Positions 16,602-24,441 of a stretch of 37,844 nt of DNA are shown piece by piece. Positions within the stretch are counted from its first letter, which is position 1; the number at the start of each line of letters is the position of its first letter. Origin of the DNA: Nitrospirota bacterium (GTDB lineage Bacteria > Nitrospirota > Thermodesulfovibrionia > UBA6902 > DSMQ01); NCBI GenBank assembly GCA_016212185.1, contig JACRGX010000056.1:95240-133083 (forward strand), read 5' to 3'. A model generated the notes under the pieces. The model saw nothing but the letters and a program-made list of their open reading frames with translations, had not been told where the DNA came from and ran no database searches. The translations under genes and the position numbers were made by a program.

Positions 16602-17801
16602 ATGCAAAAGCCTTTGCCAAAAGGGTGGAAATGGGTGAAGCTGGGGGAGGTGTGCGAATTTGTTAGAGGTGTTACATTCGACAAGTCTGAAGTTTCAAAA
16701 GAGATCCGAAATAATTATTTACCAGTCTTGAGAGCGGGCAATATCAAAAGTAGTTTAGATACAGTTAATGATTTATTATGGGTGACTGAAAAACAAATAT
16801 CAGATAAACAGAAGCTTCAAGTAGGTGACATTGTAGTTTGCATGTCATCTGGCAGTTCTGATGTGGTAGGCAAGACAGCTCAACTGAAATATCCGTTTAT
16901 TGGCTCATTTGGAGCTTTTTGTGGGGTTATAAGAGCTAAGAATAAAGAGCAGATCGATTATGTAGCGTACTGGTTAGGGTCTTCTGCATATTATAAGTGG
17001 AGAGACGGGCAAGCCAGAGGTGTAAATATTCAGAATCTGAAATTTTCTAATTTTGAAACAATCCAAATCCCTCTTCCTCCTCTCCCCACCCAGCACAAGA
17101 TTGTTGAGATTCTGGAAGAAGCCGACAACCTGCGGAAGCTTCGCCGACAGGCGGATAAGAAGATGAAAGAGCTTATCCCCTCGCTCTTTGTCCAGATGTT
17201 CGGCGACCCTGCAACAAATCTGAAAGGGTGGGAGGTGAAGAAGTTGGGGGAGATTACCAAGCGAGTTACGGCGCAAATATTACCAACAGATTCGCCTGAT
17301 ACAGAATTCTTTTATATTGGATTGGAACATATTGAAAGCAATACAGGGGCATTAATTAATGCTAACCATCAAAAAGGAGAGGGAATCAAAAGTAATAAAA
17401 ACAAATTTGAAAATGGGGACATTTTATACGGAAAACTGAGACCGTATCTCAATAAAGTTTGGTTAGCTGATAGAAATGGTATATGTTCAACGGATATATG
17501 GGTTCTTCGTCCAATTAAGAAGGTAACGAATGGATGTTTTATTTCAACATTCTTAAAGTTTCAGCGTATTGTTAAGATGCTTAATTTAAAGACTGAAGGT
17601 GCAAATCTGCCGAGAGTAAAAGCTATAAGTTTTGATAAAGTTTCTGTCCCCCTTCCCCCTCTTTCTCTCCAGCAGAAATTCGCAAGGCTCGTTGAGGATA
17701 TAGAAGCCGAGAAGCAGAGACAGGCGGAAAGCAGGAAGAAGCTTGATGAACTCTTTCAGAGTCTCATGCAGAGAGCATTTACAGGGGAGTTGGTGGTGTG
17801 A
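16602..17801 (+). CDS. hsdS: Type I restriction-modification specificity subunit
   Basis: A 399-residue HsdS with two target-recognition domains. Each starts with a GWxxxxLGE-type element (LPKGWKWVKLGEVCEF at residue 5 and GWEVKKLGEITKRV near 209). Each ends in a conserved helix region (PLPPLPTQHKIVEILEEAD and PLPPLSLQQKFARLVEDIE), and the C-terminal helix has LFQSLMQRAFTGEL. Each TRD reads one half of a bipartite target, and the sequence cannot be predicted by eye. It begins five bases after the toxin stop. The gene looks intact, so the system is probably functional. Confidence 0.93.
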   Translation: MQKPLPKGWKWVKLGEVCEFVRGVTFDKSEVSKEIRNNYLPVLRAGNIKSSLDTVNDLLWVTEKQISDKQKLQVGDIVVCMSSGSSDVVGKTAQLKYPFIGSFGAFCGVIRAKNKEQIDYVAYWLGSSAYYKWRDGQARGVNIQNLKFSNFETIQIPLPPLPTQHKIVEILEEADNLRKLRRQADKKMKELIPSLFVQMFGDPATNLKGWEVKKLGEITKRVTAQILPTDSPDTEFFYIGLEHIESNTGALINANHQKGEGIKSNKNKFENGDILYGKLRPYLNKVWLADRNGICSTDIWVLRPIKKVTNGCFISTFLKFQRIVKMLNLKTEGANLPRVKAISFDKVSVPLPPLSLQQKFARLVEDIEAEKQRQAESRKKLDELFQSLMQRAFTGELVV

Positions 17802-17816
17802 GAGTGCAAAAGGAAA

Positions 17817-18300
17817 TCAAGATTTAATTTTTATAATGCCATTTAGATGCTCAATAGGATTATCAGGCTGTATTTCAATAATGCTTTCATCTATTAATTT
17901 TTTTAAATAAATATTAGCTTCTTCGGTTGAGATTGTTAATTCCCATTTAGGCAACCAACTCCTTATAACAAGCCCGGTCTTAACATCCTTCTCTTTTTTC
18001 TCTTTCCAGCTTTTAATGCTGTACATCAGGCGACTTTTAAAAAGTTCATACTTAGGTTTTTCTTCTGTCTCCAGAGGCAATTCTAATGTTTTAGTAAAAA
18101 GATCGAGTGAATTTCCCATAAGGTTTTCAATAAATATTAACTCGTTTTTAAGCGCAGGTAAATTTTTATAAAAATCACTAAGGCGGTTCTTAAAAGACAG
18201 AAAACGCACTCTTTTCTCACTATGTTCTCTAATAAATGCCGCTAAAGGATAAAAGTCTACATCTCCAGATGCAATTATTACTGTATCTATGGATTTCTTA
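17817..18300 (-). pseudogene. NYN-domain ribonuclease gene, C-terminal fragment after frameshift
   Basis: In this frame the minus strand encodes SIDTVIIASGDVDFYPLAAF, the second acidic motif of NYN (LabA/DUF88-like) nuclease domains, then a tail of about 150 residues of unknown type (SWLPKWELTISTEEA and so on). An internal ATG at 18209 would give a 130-residue protein lacking the nuclease core. The fragment becomes continuous with the upstream part if one base is added to the T6 run at 18302-18307, or if ribosomes slip back by one. Confidence 0.7.
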
Positions 18301-18694
18301 GAAAAAATACGTCTTCTATCACTTCTAAAATTAAAGACCTGTCAGAAGCGTCTTTTATTTTAAACCCACCTGCTGTGACAAATGAAATAAAAGGTTCAAT
18401 CCCAGCATTGTGGAGTAAATTAGTTATTGAAGGGTTGAAGTCACTGGCATGCGGTAATCTGTCAAAGTCAGCAAACGCTTTTATATATCTTATTTCTTCG
18501 TCAAGCTGAGAATTTTTGTAAATTTTTTCTGAAAATTCACCTAAAAATGTTTTGATTTTTTCTTTTAGAGGGGCTTCTAACGGTTTTCTTTTAGTGGGAT
18601 TTTTTTCTACTTTGATTTCAAAGAAACTTAATATGCCACCCCAGATATTATCCCAATCAAGATAAATGCCGCAACGCTTTGATAGTTTATCCAC
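18287..18694 (-). pseudogene. NYN-domain ribonuclease gene, N-terminal fragment
   Basis: This fragment starts at a GTG (18694) and encodes 135 residues. It contains GIYLDWDNIWGG, the first acidic motif of NYN domains, and FADFDRLP and DASDRSLILEVIEDV. The frame then ends at a TAG shortly after a run of six T (minus strand; plus 18302-18307). The missing SGDVDF motif is in the next frame. So the gene is broken, phase-variable, read by -1 frameshifting, or affected by a base-calling error. NYN proteins are metal-dependent RNases found in many conflict and RNA-processing contexts. Confidence 0.75.
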
Positions 18695-18706
18695 AATAAA
18701 TGTAAA

Positions 18707-18749
18707 GGGGGGATTTCTCCCCCCTGAATAATTGGTGGGTGTTTCCCAC
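18707..18749 (-). promoter_or_regulatory. Two GC-rich hairpins in the NYN gene leader
   Basis: Hairpin 1 is GGGGGG-six bases-CCCCCC (18707-18724). Hairpin 2 is GTGGG-TGTTT-CCCAC (18735-18749). On the minus strand they lie between the predicted promoter and the GTG start, and hairpin 1 is followed by TTTACATTTATT, a poor terminator tail. They may form an attenuator or protein-binding site. Confidence 0.45.
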
Positions 18750-18768
18750 GGTTAGTTAGTGTAATTAA

Positions 18769-18799
18769 ATTATAACACATAGTTTAAAATCATAGTCAA
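18769..18799 (-). promoter_or_regulatory. Predicted promoter of the NYN gene
   Basis: On the minus strand TTGACT (plus 18794-18799) and TGT-TATAAT (TATAAT at 18769-18774) are 19 bases apart, an extended -10 arrangement. The gene-free stretch 18695-19038 otherwise holds the leader hairpins, an 8-bp inverted repeat (ATGACCGA 18881-18888 and TCGGTCAT 18908-18915), a 14-bp tandem repeat and the promoter of the XRE gene. Confidence 0.45.
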
Positions 18800-18934
18800 G
18801 CATTATTTCATTTTAAAAACGCAGTGGCGGATAACTTATTGATATTCTTATATTTAAAGATGGCTACATTATTTTACGTAATGACCGAGATTTGCGGAGG
18901 ATATACATCGGTCATATCAATTTAATAATCCTAA

Positions 18935-18962
18935 TCTAGCTTTCAAGATCTAGCTTTCAAGA
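18935..18962. repeat. 14-bp tandem repeat before the XRE promoter
   Basis: TCTAGCTTTCAAGA occurs twice without a gap (18935-18948 and 18949-18962), ending two bases before the -35 box of the XRE-ImmA operon. It may be an upstream protein-binding site. Confidence 0.8.
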
Positions 18963-18964
18963 AC

Positions 18965-19010
18965 TTGACATCCCACTCATAAATTTGTAATAATTGTACT
19001 AAGAGTACAA
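18965..19010 (+). promoter_or_regulatory. Promoter with palindromic operator for the XRE-ImmA operon
   Basis: TTGACA (18965-18970) and a weak -10 TAATAA (18988-18993) are 17 bases apart. Directly after the -10 comes the perfect palindrome TTGTACT-AAG-AGTACAA (18994-19010), where bound repressor would block initiation. The HTH protein encoded next is the obvious candidate repressor. Confidence 0.65.
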
Positions 19011-19038
19011 CAAATATCAGACAAGGAGGTATTTAACT

Positions 19039-19416
19039 ATGGCTGGCGACTATAAATCCTTTGGGGATTTTTTCAAAAGCCTTCGTAAGAGAAAAAGAAT
19101 CACGCTTAGAGAGTTTTGTATCAAGGCCTCAGCGGACCCTGCCAACATCAGCCGTCTTGAACGCGGCGCAATGGCTCCTCCGCAGGATACGGATATACTT
19201 GAACGTTACGCAAAAGCTCTTAGCATCAAAGCAGGCAGTGACGACTGGTATACCTTTTTCGATCTTGCTGCAGTAAATCGGGGAATCATACCCAAAGACC
19301 TGATGTCTGACTATGAAGTCGTAGGAATGCTCCCTGCCTTCTTCAGAACATTGCGGGGTCAAAAACCAACGGTGGAAGAGATGCAGAAACTGGTTGATAA
19401 GATAAGGAAAAGTTAG
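19039..19416 (+). CDS. XRE-family transcriptional repressor
   Basis: A 125-residue protein with an N-terminal helix-turn-helix at about residues 8-60 (FFKSLRKRKRITLREFC...NISRLERG). A helical C-terminal part follows that may dimerise. A strong RBS (AAGGAGGT) precedes the ATG. Seven bases separate it from an ImmA/IrrE-type metallopeptidase gene. In known pairs (ImmR/ImmA of ICEBs1, DdrO/IrrE of Deinococcus) the peptidase cleaves the repressor and releases its regulon. By analogy this protein likely binds the palindrome at 18994-19010 and represses its own operon. Confidence 0.85.
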   Translation: MAGDYKSFGDFFKSLRKRKRITLREFCIKASADPANISRLERGAMAPPQDTDILERYAKALSIKAGSDDWYTFFDLAAVNRGIIPKDLMSDYEVVGMLPAFFRTLRGQKPTVEEMQKLVDKIRKS

Positions 19417-19423
19417 ATACGGA

Positions 19424-20056
19424 ATGATAGACCCGGGGGAATTTAAGGCGCCATTCATAACGATTGAGGACATAAGAAAGGCAGTAGATGAATTTCGCGT
19501 ACGATATTGGCCGCGTGATACAATCCCCGTTGATATTTTTGAGATAGTTGAATTTGAACTTGACATTGAAATCCGGACAATTTTAAATCTGAAAGAAGCA
19601 GGAGATGTTGACGCATTGTTGCTCGGTGATCTAAAAACAATCGTGGTTGATCAAAACGATTTTCTGAATGAAAAGTCTCAGAACAGGCTCAGATTTTCCG
19701 TAGCGCATGAAATTGGACATCTTATCCTTCATCCTGATACTTTTTCAAAGATCCAATATTCCTCTGTCTCTGAGTGGATAGATTTTTTCCAAAAAATACC
19801 GGAGGATCAATATTATTGGATTGAACAGCATGCTTACGAATTTGCCGGAAGTTTACTCGTGCCGAGAGAAAAACTGATAGAGAAATTAAATGATGCAGTT
19901 GCGTTGGCAAAAAGTATAGGTTTTGATGCTTGGGATACATCCGGCGATTCAACCCGCCAATATATAGCTCATGGCATCGCCAAGTATTTTGAGGTGTCCG
20001 ATCAGGTGATAGAAAAAAGATTAATCAGGGAAAATCTTTGGCCGCCAATGAGATGA
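19424..20056 (+). CDS. ImmA/IrrE-family metallopeptidase
   Basis: A 210-residue protein with the zinc motif HEIGH at residues 95-99 (AHEIGHLI) and the downstream EQHAYEFAGSLLVPR segment at 134-148, where E134 is the likely third ligand. This is the standard ImmA/IrrE (DUF955) core. Family members cleave a partner XRE repressor in response to DNA damage or other signals. The partner is encoded immediately upstream. No phage structural genes accompany the pair, so it may control the nearby restriction/toxin island, a stress regulon, or only itself. Confidence 0.87.
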   Translation: MIDPGEFKAPFITIEDIRKAVDEFRVRYWPRDTIPVDIFEIVEFELDIEIRTILNLKEAGDVDALLLGDLKTIVVDQNDFLNEKSQNRLRFSVAHEIGHLILHPDTFSKIQYSSVSEWIDFFQKIPEDQYYWIEQHAYEFAGSLLVPREKLIEKLNDAVALAKSIGFDAWDTSGDSTRQYIAHGIAKYFEVSDQVIEKRLIRENLWPPMR

Positions 20057-20079
20057 TTAAAAAAATGTAGCCCTCGCCC

Positions 20080-20982
20080 CTACCGTATCAGCATCTCAAG
20101 CAATGCTTTTTGCGCGTGGAGCCTGTTTTCTGCCTGCTGGAATACAACGCTTTGAGGGGATTCAAAGGCATCCGCGGTAATTTCCTCCCCCTTGTGAGCA
20201 GGCAGGCAGTGCATGACAACGGCGTCAGGTTTTGCAAGCGAAAGAAGGGTCTTGTTAATCTGAAAGGACTTAAATATCTTTTTCCTTTTTGCCGCCTCTT
20301 TCTCCTGCCCCATGCTTACCCATACGTCAGTATAAAGCACATCAGCGTCTTTGACAGCTTTTTTCGGGTCGTTTATTATCCTCGCTTTTGTGCCTTCAGA
20401 AACAGCCTTTTTTAGAATTGCCTTGTCCGGCTCATACCCTTTCGGACATGCAATGGTTATTTCCATTCCTGTCATGGAAGCGGCCTCAATTAAAGAATTG
20501 GCAACATTATTGCCGTCGCCGACATATGCCAGATGCACGCCTTTAAAACCGCCCTTTTCTTCTTTTATTGTCATCAGGTCTGCAAGCGCCTGACACGGGT
20601 GATGCATGTCTGTAAGCCCGTTGATTACGGGGATAGCCGCGCTCTGGGCAAAAGCCTCAATTGTTTTATGCGCAAAGGTCCTTAAGATGAATCCATTTAA
20701 ATATCTTGAGAGAACCCTTGCGGTATCCTCAATGGTTTCACCCCTGCCAAACTGTATCTCATTCGGGTTAAGGTAAACAGTCTGCGCGCCAAGCTGGTAA
20801 ATCCCTACCTGAAATGAAAGCCTGGTCCTTGTTGACGCCTTTTCAAAAAGCATACCGATGCTTTTTCCGATAAGCGGACATGCAGAGGCATCTTTGCCCG
20901 CTTTAAGCTCCGCAGCCCTTTTCAGCACAGCGCTTAATTCATCTGCTGACAAATCCCTGAGTGTAAGAAAATCCCTTTTCAT
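20080..20982 (-). CDS. argF: Ornithine carbamoyltransferase
   Basis: A 300-residue enzyme with carbamoyl-phosphate motif STRTR at residues 50-54, HPCQ at 128-131 and the ornithine-site HCLP at 258-261. It makes citrulline from ornithine and carbamoyl phosphate. It follows argD on the minus strand with a 49-bp gap containing heptamer repeats. AAGGGGAAAT provides an RBS before the ATG. The arg genes at 9.9-12.1 kb face the other way, with the restriction island between. Confidence 0.97.
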   Translation of the reverse strand: MKRDFLTLRDLSADELSAVLKRAAELKAGKDASACPLIGKSIGMLFEKASTRTRLSFQVGIYQLGAQTVYLNPNEIQFGRGETIEDTARVLSRYLNGFILRTFAHKTIEAFAQSAAIPVINGLTDMHHPCQALADLMTIKEEKGGFKGVHLAYVGDGNNVANSLIEAASMTGMEITIACPKGYEPDKAILKKAVSEGTKARIINDPKKAVKDADVLYTDVWVSMGQEKEAAKRKKIFKSFQINKTLLSLAKPDAVVMHCLPAHKGEEITADAFESPQSVVFQQAENRLHAQKALLEMLIR

Positions 20983-20995
20983 ATTTCCCCTTTTT

Positions 20996-21030
20996 TACCA
21001 ATTGCTAATTACTAACTACTAACAACTAAC
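20996..21030. repeat. Five heptamers between argD and argF
   Basis: TACCAAT, TGCTAAT, TACTAAC, TACTAAC, AACTAAC in exact seven-base register on the plus strand, starting almost at the argD stop codon. Same architecture as the other heptamer tracts but a different unit. Confidence 0.9.
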
Positions 21031-21031
21031 T

Positions 21032-22228
21032 TTACGCCACCTCGCCAAATACATCTTCAAGAACGTCAATAAGGCTGTCTATTTCTTTTTCCGTAACTAT
21101 TAAGGGAGGCAGGAAACGGAGCACATTGCCGCTGGTGCAGTTTATAAGCACTCCCTTTTCAAGGCACAGATTGACTATGGATGAACAGGGCTTTGTGAGC
21201 TCCATGCCGAGCATAAGCCCCATTCCCCTTATTTCAGCAATGGAGGAGGGGAAATCTTTTTTTAACCGCTCAAGGCTTTTTTTGAGGTATTTCCCCATGC
21301 GGTTGCAGTTAGCATGGATAAAACCGTCTTCAAGCAGGGTTTCTATAGTTGCAATTGCGGCAACGCATGCGAGCGGATTCCCACCGAAGGTTGAGGCATG
21401 TGTGCCCGGCTGAAATGAATGAGCCACAGAGTCTTTTGCGAGCATTGCGCCTATGGCAACACCGCCGCCAAGCCCTTTGGCAAGGGTAATGATGTCAGGC
21501 TCTATTCCAAAATGTTCATAGGCAAAAAACTTGCCTGTTCTTCCCATGCCGGTCTGGACCTCGTCAAGGATAAGCAAAAGCCCGTTATCATCGCAGATAT
21601 TGCGGACATGTTTCAGATAGCTCTCCGAGGGCAGTTTTATCCCGATTTCTCCCTGTATTGGTTCAAGCATCACAGCGCAGGTGTGTTTTGTTATGGCTTT
21701 TGTGAGCGCATCAATGTCATTAAACGGGATGTGTTTAAAGCCCGGCATGAGGGGTTCAAAACCTTTGTGGAATTTTTCCTGGCCGGTTGCACTAAGCGCC
21801 GCAAGAGTCCTGCCGTGAAAAGAGCCGTGGGCAGTAATAATCTCATACTTGTCCGCCACTCCATGGTCCTTTGAATATTTTCTTGCAAGTTTTATGGCGG
21901 CTTCAACCGCCTCAGCGCCTGAATTGCAGAAAAACACCCTGTCCGCGCATGAATTTTCAATCAGGAGCCTTGCGAGCTTTATCTGAGGCTCTATGTGATA
22001 AAGATTTGATACATGCAGAAGCCGCTGCGATTGTTTCTGAAGCGCTATCACAACCTTTGGATGGCAGTGCCCCAGGCAGTTTACGGCAATTCCGCCGACA
22101 AAATCCAGATATTCCTTGCCGTCTGTGCTCCAGACCTTCATGCCCCGTCCTTTTCTGAGCACGACCGGAAGGCGAGCATAAGTGTTCATTAAATATTTTT
22201 TGGATTCTTCAATGAGCTTTTTTTCCAT
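21032..22228 (-). CDS. argD: Acetylornithine aminotransferase
   Basis: About 398 residues from the preferred ATG 22228 (MEKKLIEESKKYLMNTY); nine more codons are open upstream. This is a class III PLP aminotransferase. It has CNSGAEAVEAAIKLARKYS, LILDEVQTGMGRTG with the PLP-contacting Asp, and the Schiff-base Lys in TLAKGLGGG. It transaminates N-acetylglutamate semialdehyde to N-acetylornithine, supplying ArgJ, and argF lies downstream. A TGT-TATATT extended -10 lies nine bases before the start, so the mRNA would have little or no leader. Confidence 0.95.
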   Translation of the reverse strand: MEKKLIEESKKYLMNTYARLPVVLRKGRGMKVWSTDGKEYLDFVGGIAVNCLGHCHPKVVIALQKQSQRLLHVSNLYHIEPQIKLARLLIENSCADRVFFCNSGAEAVEAAIKLARKYSKDHGVADKYEIITAHGSFHGRTLAALSATGQEKFHKGFEPLMPGFKHIPFNDIDALTKAITKHTCAVMLEPIQGEIGIKLPSESYLKHVRNICDDNGLLLILDEVQTGMGRTGKFFAYEHFGIEPDIITLAKGLGGGVAIGAMLAKDSVAHSFQPGTHASTFGGNPLACVAAIATIETLLEDGFIHANCNRMGKYLKKSLERLKKDFPSSIAEIRGMGLMLGMELTKPCSSIVNLCLEKGVLINCTSGNVLRFLPPLIVTEKEIDSLIDVLEDVFGEVA

Positions 22229-22237
22229 GATATATGA

Positions 22238-22246
22238 AATATAACA
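22238..22246 (-). promoter_or_regulatory. Extended -10 promoter of argD-argF
   Basis: Minus-strand TGT-TATATT ends nine bases before the argD ATG. No clear -35 is seen. The 22256-22383 gap also carries the divergent murQ promoter. Confidence 0.4.
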
Positions 22247-22358
22247 TAAATGCACAGAGTTGCAAAAGTATTAAAACCAAAATGCGGTAAGCGTAACAGG
22301 AAAAAACAAATAAAACAGCGCAGATGAGATTCATGGATTTCACTGCAAAACAAAATTG

Positions 22359-22367
22359 TGTTATGAT
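22359..22367 (+). promoter_or_regulatory. Extended -10 promoter of murQ-mnmA
   Basis: TGT-TATGAT (TATGAT at 22362-22367) lies 16 bases before the preferred murQ ATG, which leaves a leader of about nine bases. Confidence 0.4.
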
Positions 22368-22383
22368 TAAACGGGCAAACTTT

Positions 22384-23259
22384 ATGTACATAACAGAAAC
22401 GCGAAATCCCCGTTCCAACGATCTTGATATTATTCCAACAGACAAGGCTATTGAGCTATTTATCAGAGGGGAAATACACGGCTTAAAAAGCATACTTAAA
22501 GAAAAAAAATCCATTGAAGATGCAATAGCCTCTGCAGTGAAGGCGCTTATAAAAGGCGGAAGGGTTTTCTATATCGGCGCCGGCACAAGCGGACGCATAG
22601 GGGTTATTGATGCGGCAGAGGTGCGTCCCACATTCGGCACGCCAAAAAATAAATTTCAGGCGGTTATCGCCGGCGGTAAAAAGGCGGTTTTTTCTTCTGT
22701 TGAAAGAGCGGAAGATAATATTAAATCAGCGGCTGATGCAGTCAGGACCAGGAAAATCGGGACTAAGGATATGGTGATAGGAATTACTGCAAGCGGCAGA
22801 ACCCCGTTTGTCCTCTCTGCATTAAAGGAGGCAAAAAGACAGAGGGCAGAGACATGGCTTGTCACCTTTAATAAAATTCAGAAACCGCCTTTTGTTGACT
22901 GGTTAATAAAGGTTATTACAGGCCCTGAATTACTCACAGGCTCTACAAGGCTTAAGGCAGGCACTGCGACAAAGGTAATTTTAAATATGATTTCAACTTT
23001 TACAATGGTGCGGCTTGGAAAGGTCTATCAGAACCTTATGGTTGACGTAAAGCCGGCGAATAAAAAATTGCGGGAGCGGGCAAAAAATATAATCAAGGAA
23101 ATAACCGGTGCAAGTGAAAGGGAGGCGGAGAAATTTCTAAAGGCCTCTAAAGGAAACGCAAAACTTGCGATTTTAATGAAGGTGAAAAAATTAAACCGTA
23201 ATGAGGCAATGAAGCTTTTAAAAAAACATGAGGGAATGTTGAGGACGGCGCTTAAGTGA
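22384..23259 (+). CDS. murQ: N-acetylmuramic acid 6-phosphate etherase
   Basis: About 291 residues from ATG 22384 (MYITETRNPRSNDLD); 20 more codons are open upstream to 22324 but precede the predicted promoter. The SIS domain has YIGAGTSGRIGVIDAAE, where the final Glu is the catalytic residue position of MurQ, and GITASGRTPFVLSAL. ELLTGSTRLKAGTATK is also a MurQ signature. It cleaves the lactyl ether of MurNAc-6-P to GlcNAc-6-P during peptidoglycan recycling. The C-terminal helical part ends with the stop overlapping the GTG start of mnmA. Confidence 0.93.
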   Translation: MYITETRNPRSNDLDIIPTDKAIELFIRGEIHGLKSILKEKKSIEDAIASAVKALIKGGRVFYIGAGTSGRIGVIDAAEVRPTFGTPKNKFQAVIAGGKKAVFSSVERAEDNIKSAADAVRTRKIGTKDMVIGITASGRTPFVLSALKEAKRQRAETWLVTFNKIQKPPFVDWLIKVITGPELLTGSTRLKAGTATKVILNMISTFTMVRLGKVYQNLMVDVKPANKKLRERAKNIIKEITGASEREAEKFLKASKGNAKLAILMKVKKLNRNEAMKLLKKHEGMLRTALK

Positions 23260-24377
23260 AGGCAGTTGTTGCTATGAGCGGCGGAGTTGATTCCTCAGTC
23301 GCCGCATATCTTCTTAAAAAACAAGGCTATGATGTTACAGGTTTAAGCTTTGAACTCTGGGATGCAAGGGACACAAAAAAAGCGGACACATGCTGTTCCA
23401 TAGAGACTATTGAGATTGCAAAAGACGTTGCAAGAAAACTCGGCATAGAGCATTACACCGTAGATGTCAGAGATGCGTTTTATAAGCATGTAATTGAAAA
23501 TTTTTGCAGCTCTTATATCTCAGGCGCTACGCCAAACCCCTGCATACTCTGCAATAAGTTCATAAAATTTGACTTCCTGCTAAAGCAGGCAGAAAAACTC
23601 GGGGCAGAGGTCATTGCCACAGGGCATTATGCGAGAATCAAGAAACAGGATTCAAGGGGTCAAGGGGTCAAGGGGTCAAATGAAACTTCCGCAGTGAATT
23701 CATCCTTCAACCTTCAACCTTCATACTTGCTGTTAAAGGGCATTGACCTGAAAAAAGACCAGTCATATGTCCTTTATGTGATGACGCAGGAATGGCTTTC
23801 AAAGACAATATTTCCCCTTGGTGAATTTAAAAAAGAGCAGACAAGGGAAATAGCAAAAGGGCTTGGTCTCGGCAGCGCATTAAGGGCAGAGAGCCAGGAG
23901 ATATGCTTTATCGGCAGCGGAAGTTATGTTGATTTTATAAAGAGTTTTGCCCCTGACTCATTAAAGCCCGGACCTGTTGTTAATACTCAGATGAAAGTAA
24001 TCGGAGAGCACAAAGGGGTTGCATTTTATACGATAGGACAGCGAAAAAGGCTTGGAGTGCAGTCGTTAAAAGCCCTTTATGTGGCAGGCATTCAGAGTCA
24101 GAATAATACAATTATTGTAGGCAGCGCAGAAGATGCTATGAAAAAGGCATTTAAGGTGAAGGACTTAAACTGGATTTCCATTGAGCCGCTGTCAAAGCTG
24201 TTAAGGGCAAAAGCAAAGGTGCGCTCTACAATGAAAGAGGCGGATGCGACAATAATTTCTATTAAAAATCAAGTGGTTATGGTAGAATTTGACAGCCCCC
24301 AATGGGCGCCGGCCCCAGGGCAGAGCGCAGTTTTTTATGACGGCGATATTGTTATAGGCGGTGGCGTGATAGAGTGA
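23256..24377 (+). CDS. mnmA: tRNA-specific 2-thiouridylase MnmA
   Basis: A 373-residue enzyme starting at GTG 23256, which overlaps the murQ stop by four bases. The PP-loop SGGVDSS is at residues 8-14. Catalytic cysteines are C99 (NPCILCNKF) and C217 (SQEICFI). It thiolates U34 of tRNA Lys, Glu and Gln. Residues about 131-156, between TGHYARIKK and LLLKGIDLKKDQSY, are an insert encoded by CAAGGGGT octamers and CCTTCAA heptamers. Other MnmA proteins have only a short loop there. The frame is preserved, so function may be kept. Confidence 0.96.
   Translation: MKAVVAMSGGVDSSVAAYLLKKQGYDVTGLSFELWDARDTKKADTCCSIETIEIAKDVARKLGIEHYTVDVRDAFYKHVIENFCSSYISGATPNPCILCNKFIKFDFLLKQAEKLGAEVIATGHYARIKKQDSRGQGVKGSNETSAVNSSFNLQPSYLLLKGIDLKKDQSYVLYVMTQEWLSKTIFPLGEFKKEQTREIAKGLGLGSALRAESQEICFIGSGSYVDFIKSFAPDSLKPGPVVNTQMKVIGEHKGVAFYTIGQRKRLGVQSLKALYVAGIQSQNNTIIVGSAEDAMKKAFKVKDLNWISIEPLSKLLRAKAKVRSTMKEADATIISIKNQVVMVEFDSPQWAPAPGQSAVFYDGDIVIGGGVIE
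23653..23724 (+). repeat. Two repeat arrays forming an insert in mnmA
   Basis: Three exact CAAGGGGT octamers (23653-23676) plus CAA, then about 24 bases, then three CCTTCAA/T heptamers (23704-23724). The two arrays are of opposite purine/pyrimidine sense and could pair partly (with G-T pairs) as a hairpin. Confidence 0.93.
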
Positions 24378-24379
24378 AT

Positions 24380-24418
24380 AATCCCAAATTTCAAATTTAA
24401 AATTTGAAATTTGGGATT
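24380..24418. repeat. Perfect 19-bp-arm palindrome after mnmA
   Basis: The arms at 24380-24398 and 24400-24418 are exact reverse complements around one base, built of CAAATTT/AAATTTG units. It begins three bases after the mnmA stop. The stem is AT-rich and followed by TCTTTGG, so it is at best a weak terminator. Confidence 0.9.
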
Positions 24419-24422
24419 TCTT

Positions 24423-24431
24423 TGGTATACT
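24423..24431 (+). promoter_or_regulatory. Extended -10 promoter of the DUF72 gene
   Basis: TGG-TATACT (TATACT at 24426-24431) ends 10 bases before the ATG at 24442, which favours that start over ATG 24433 and again suggests a leaderless or near-leaderless message. Confidence 0.45.
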
Positions 24432-24441
24432 TATGACTGAT

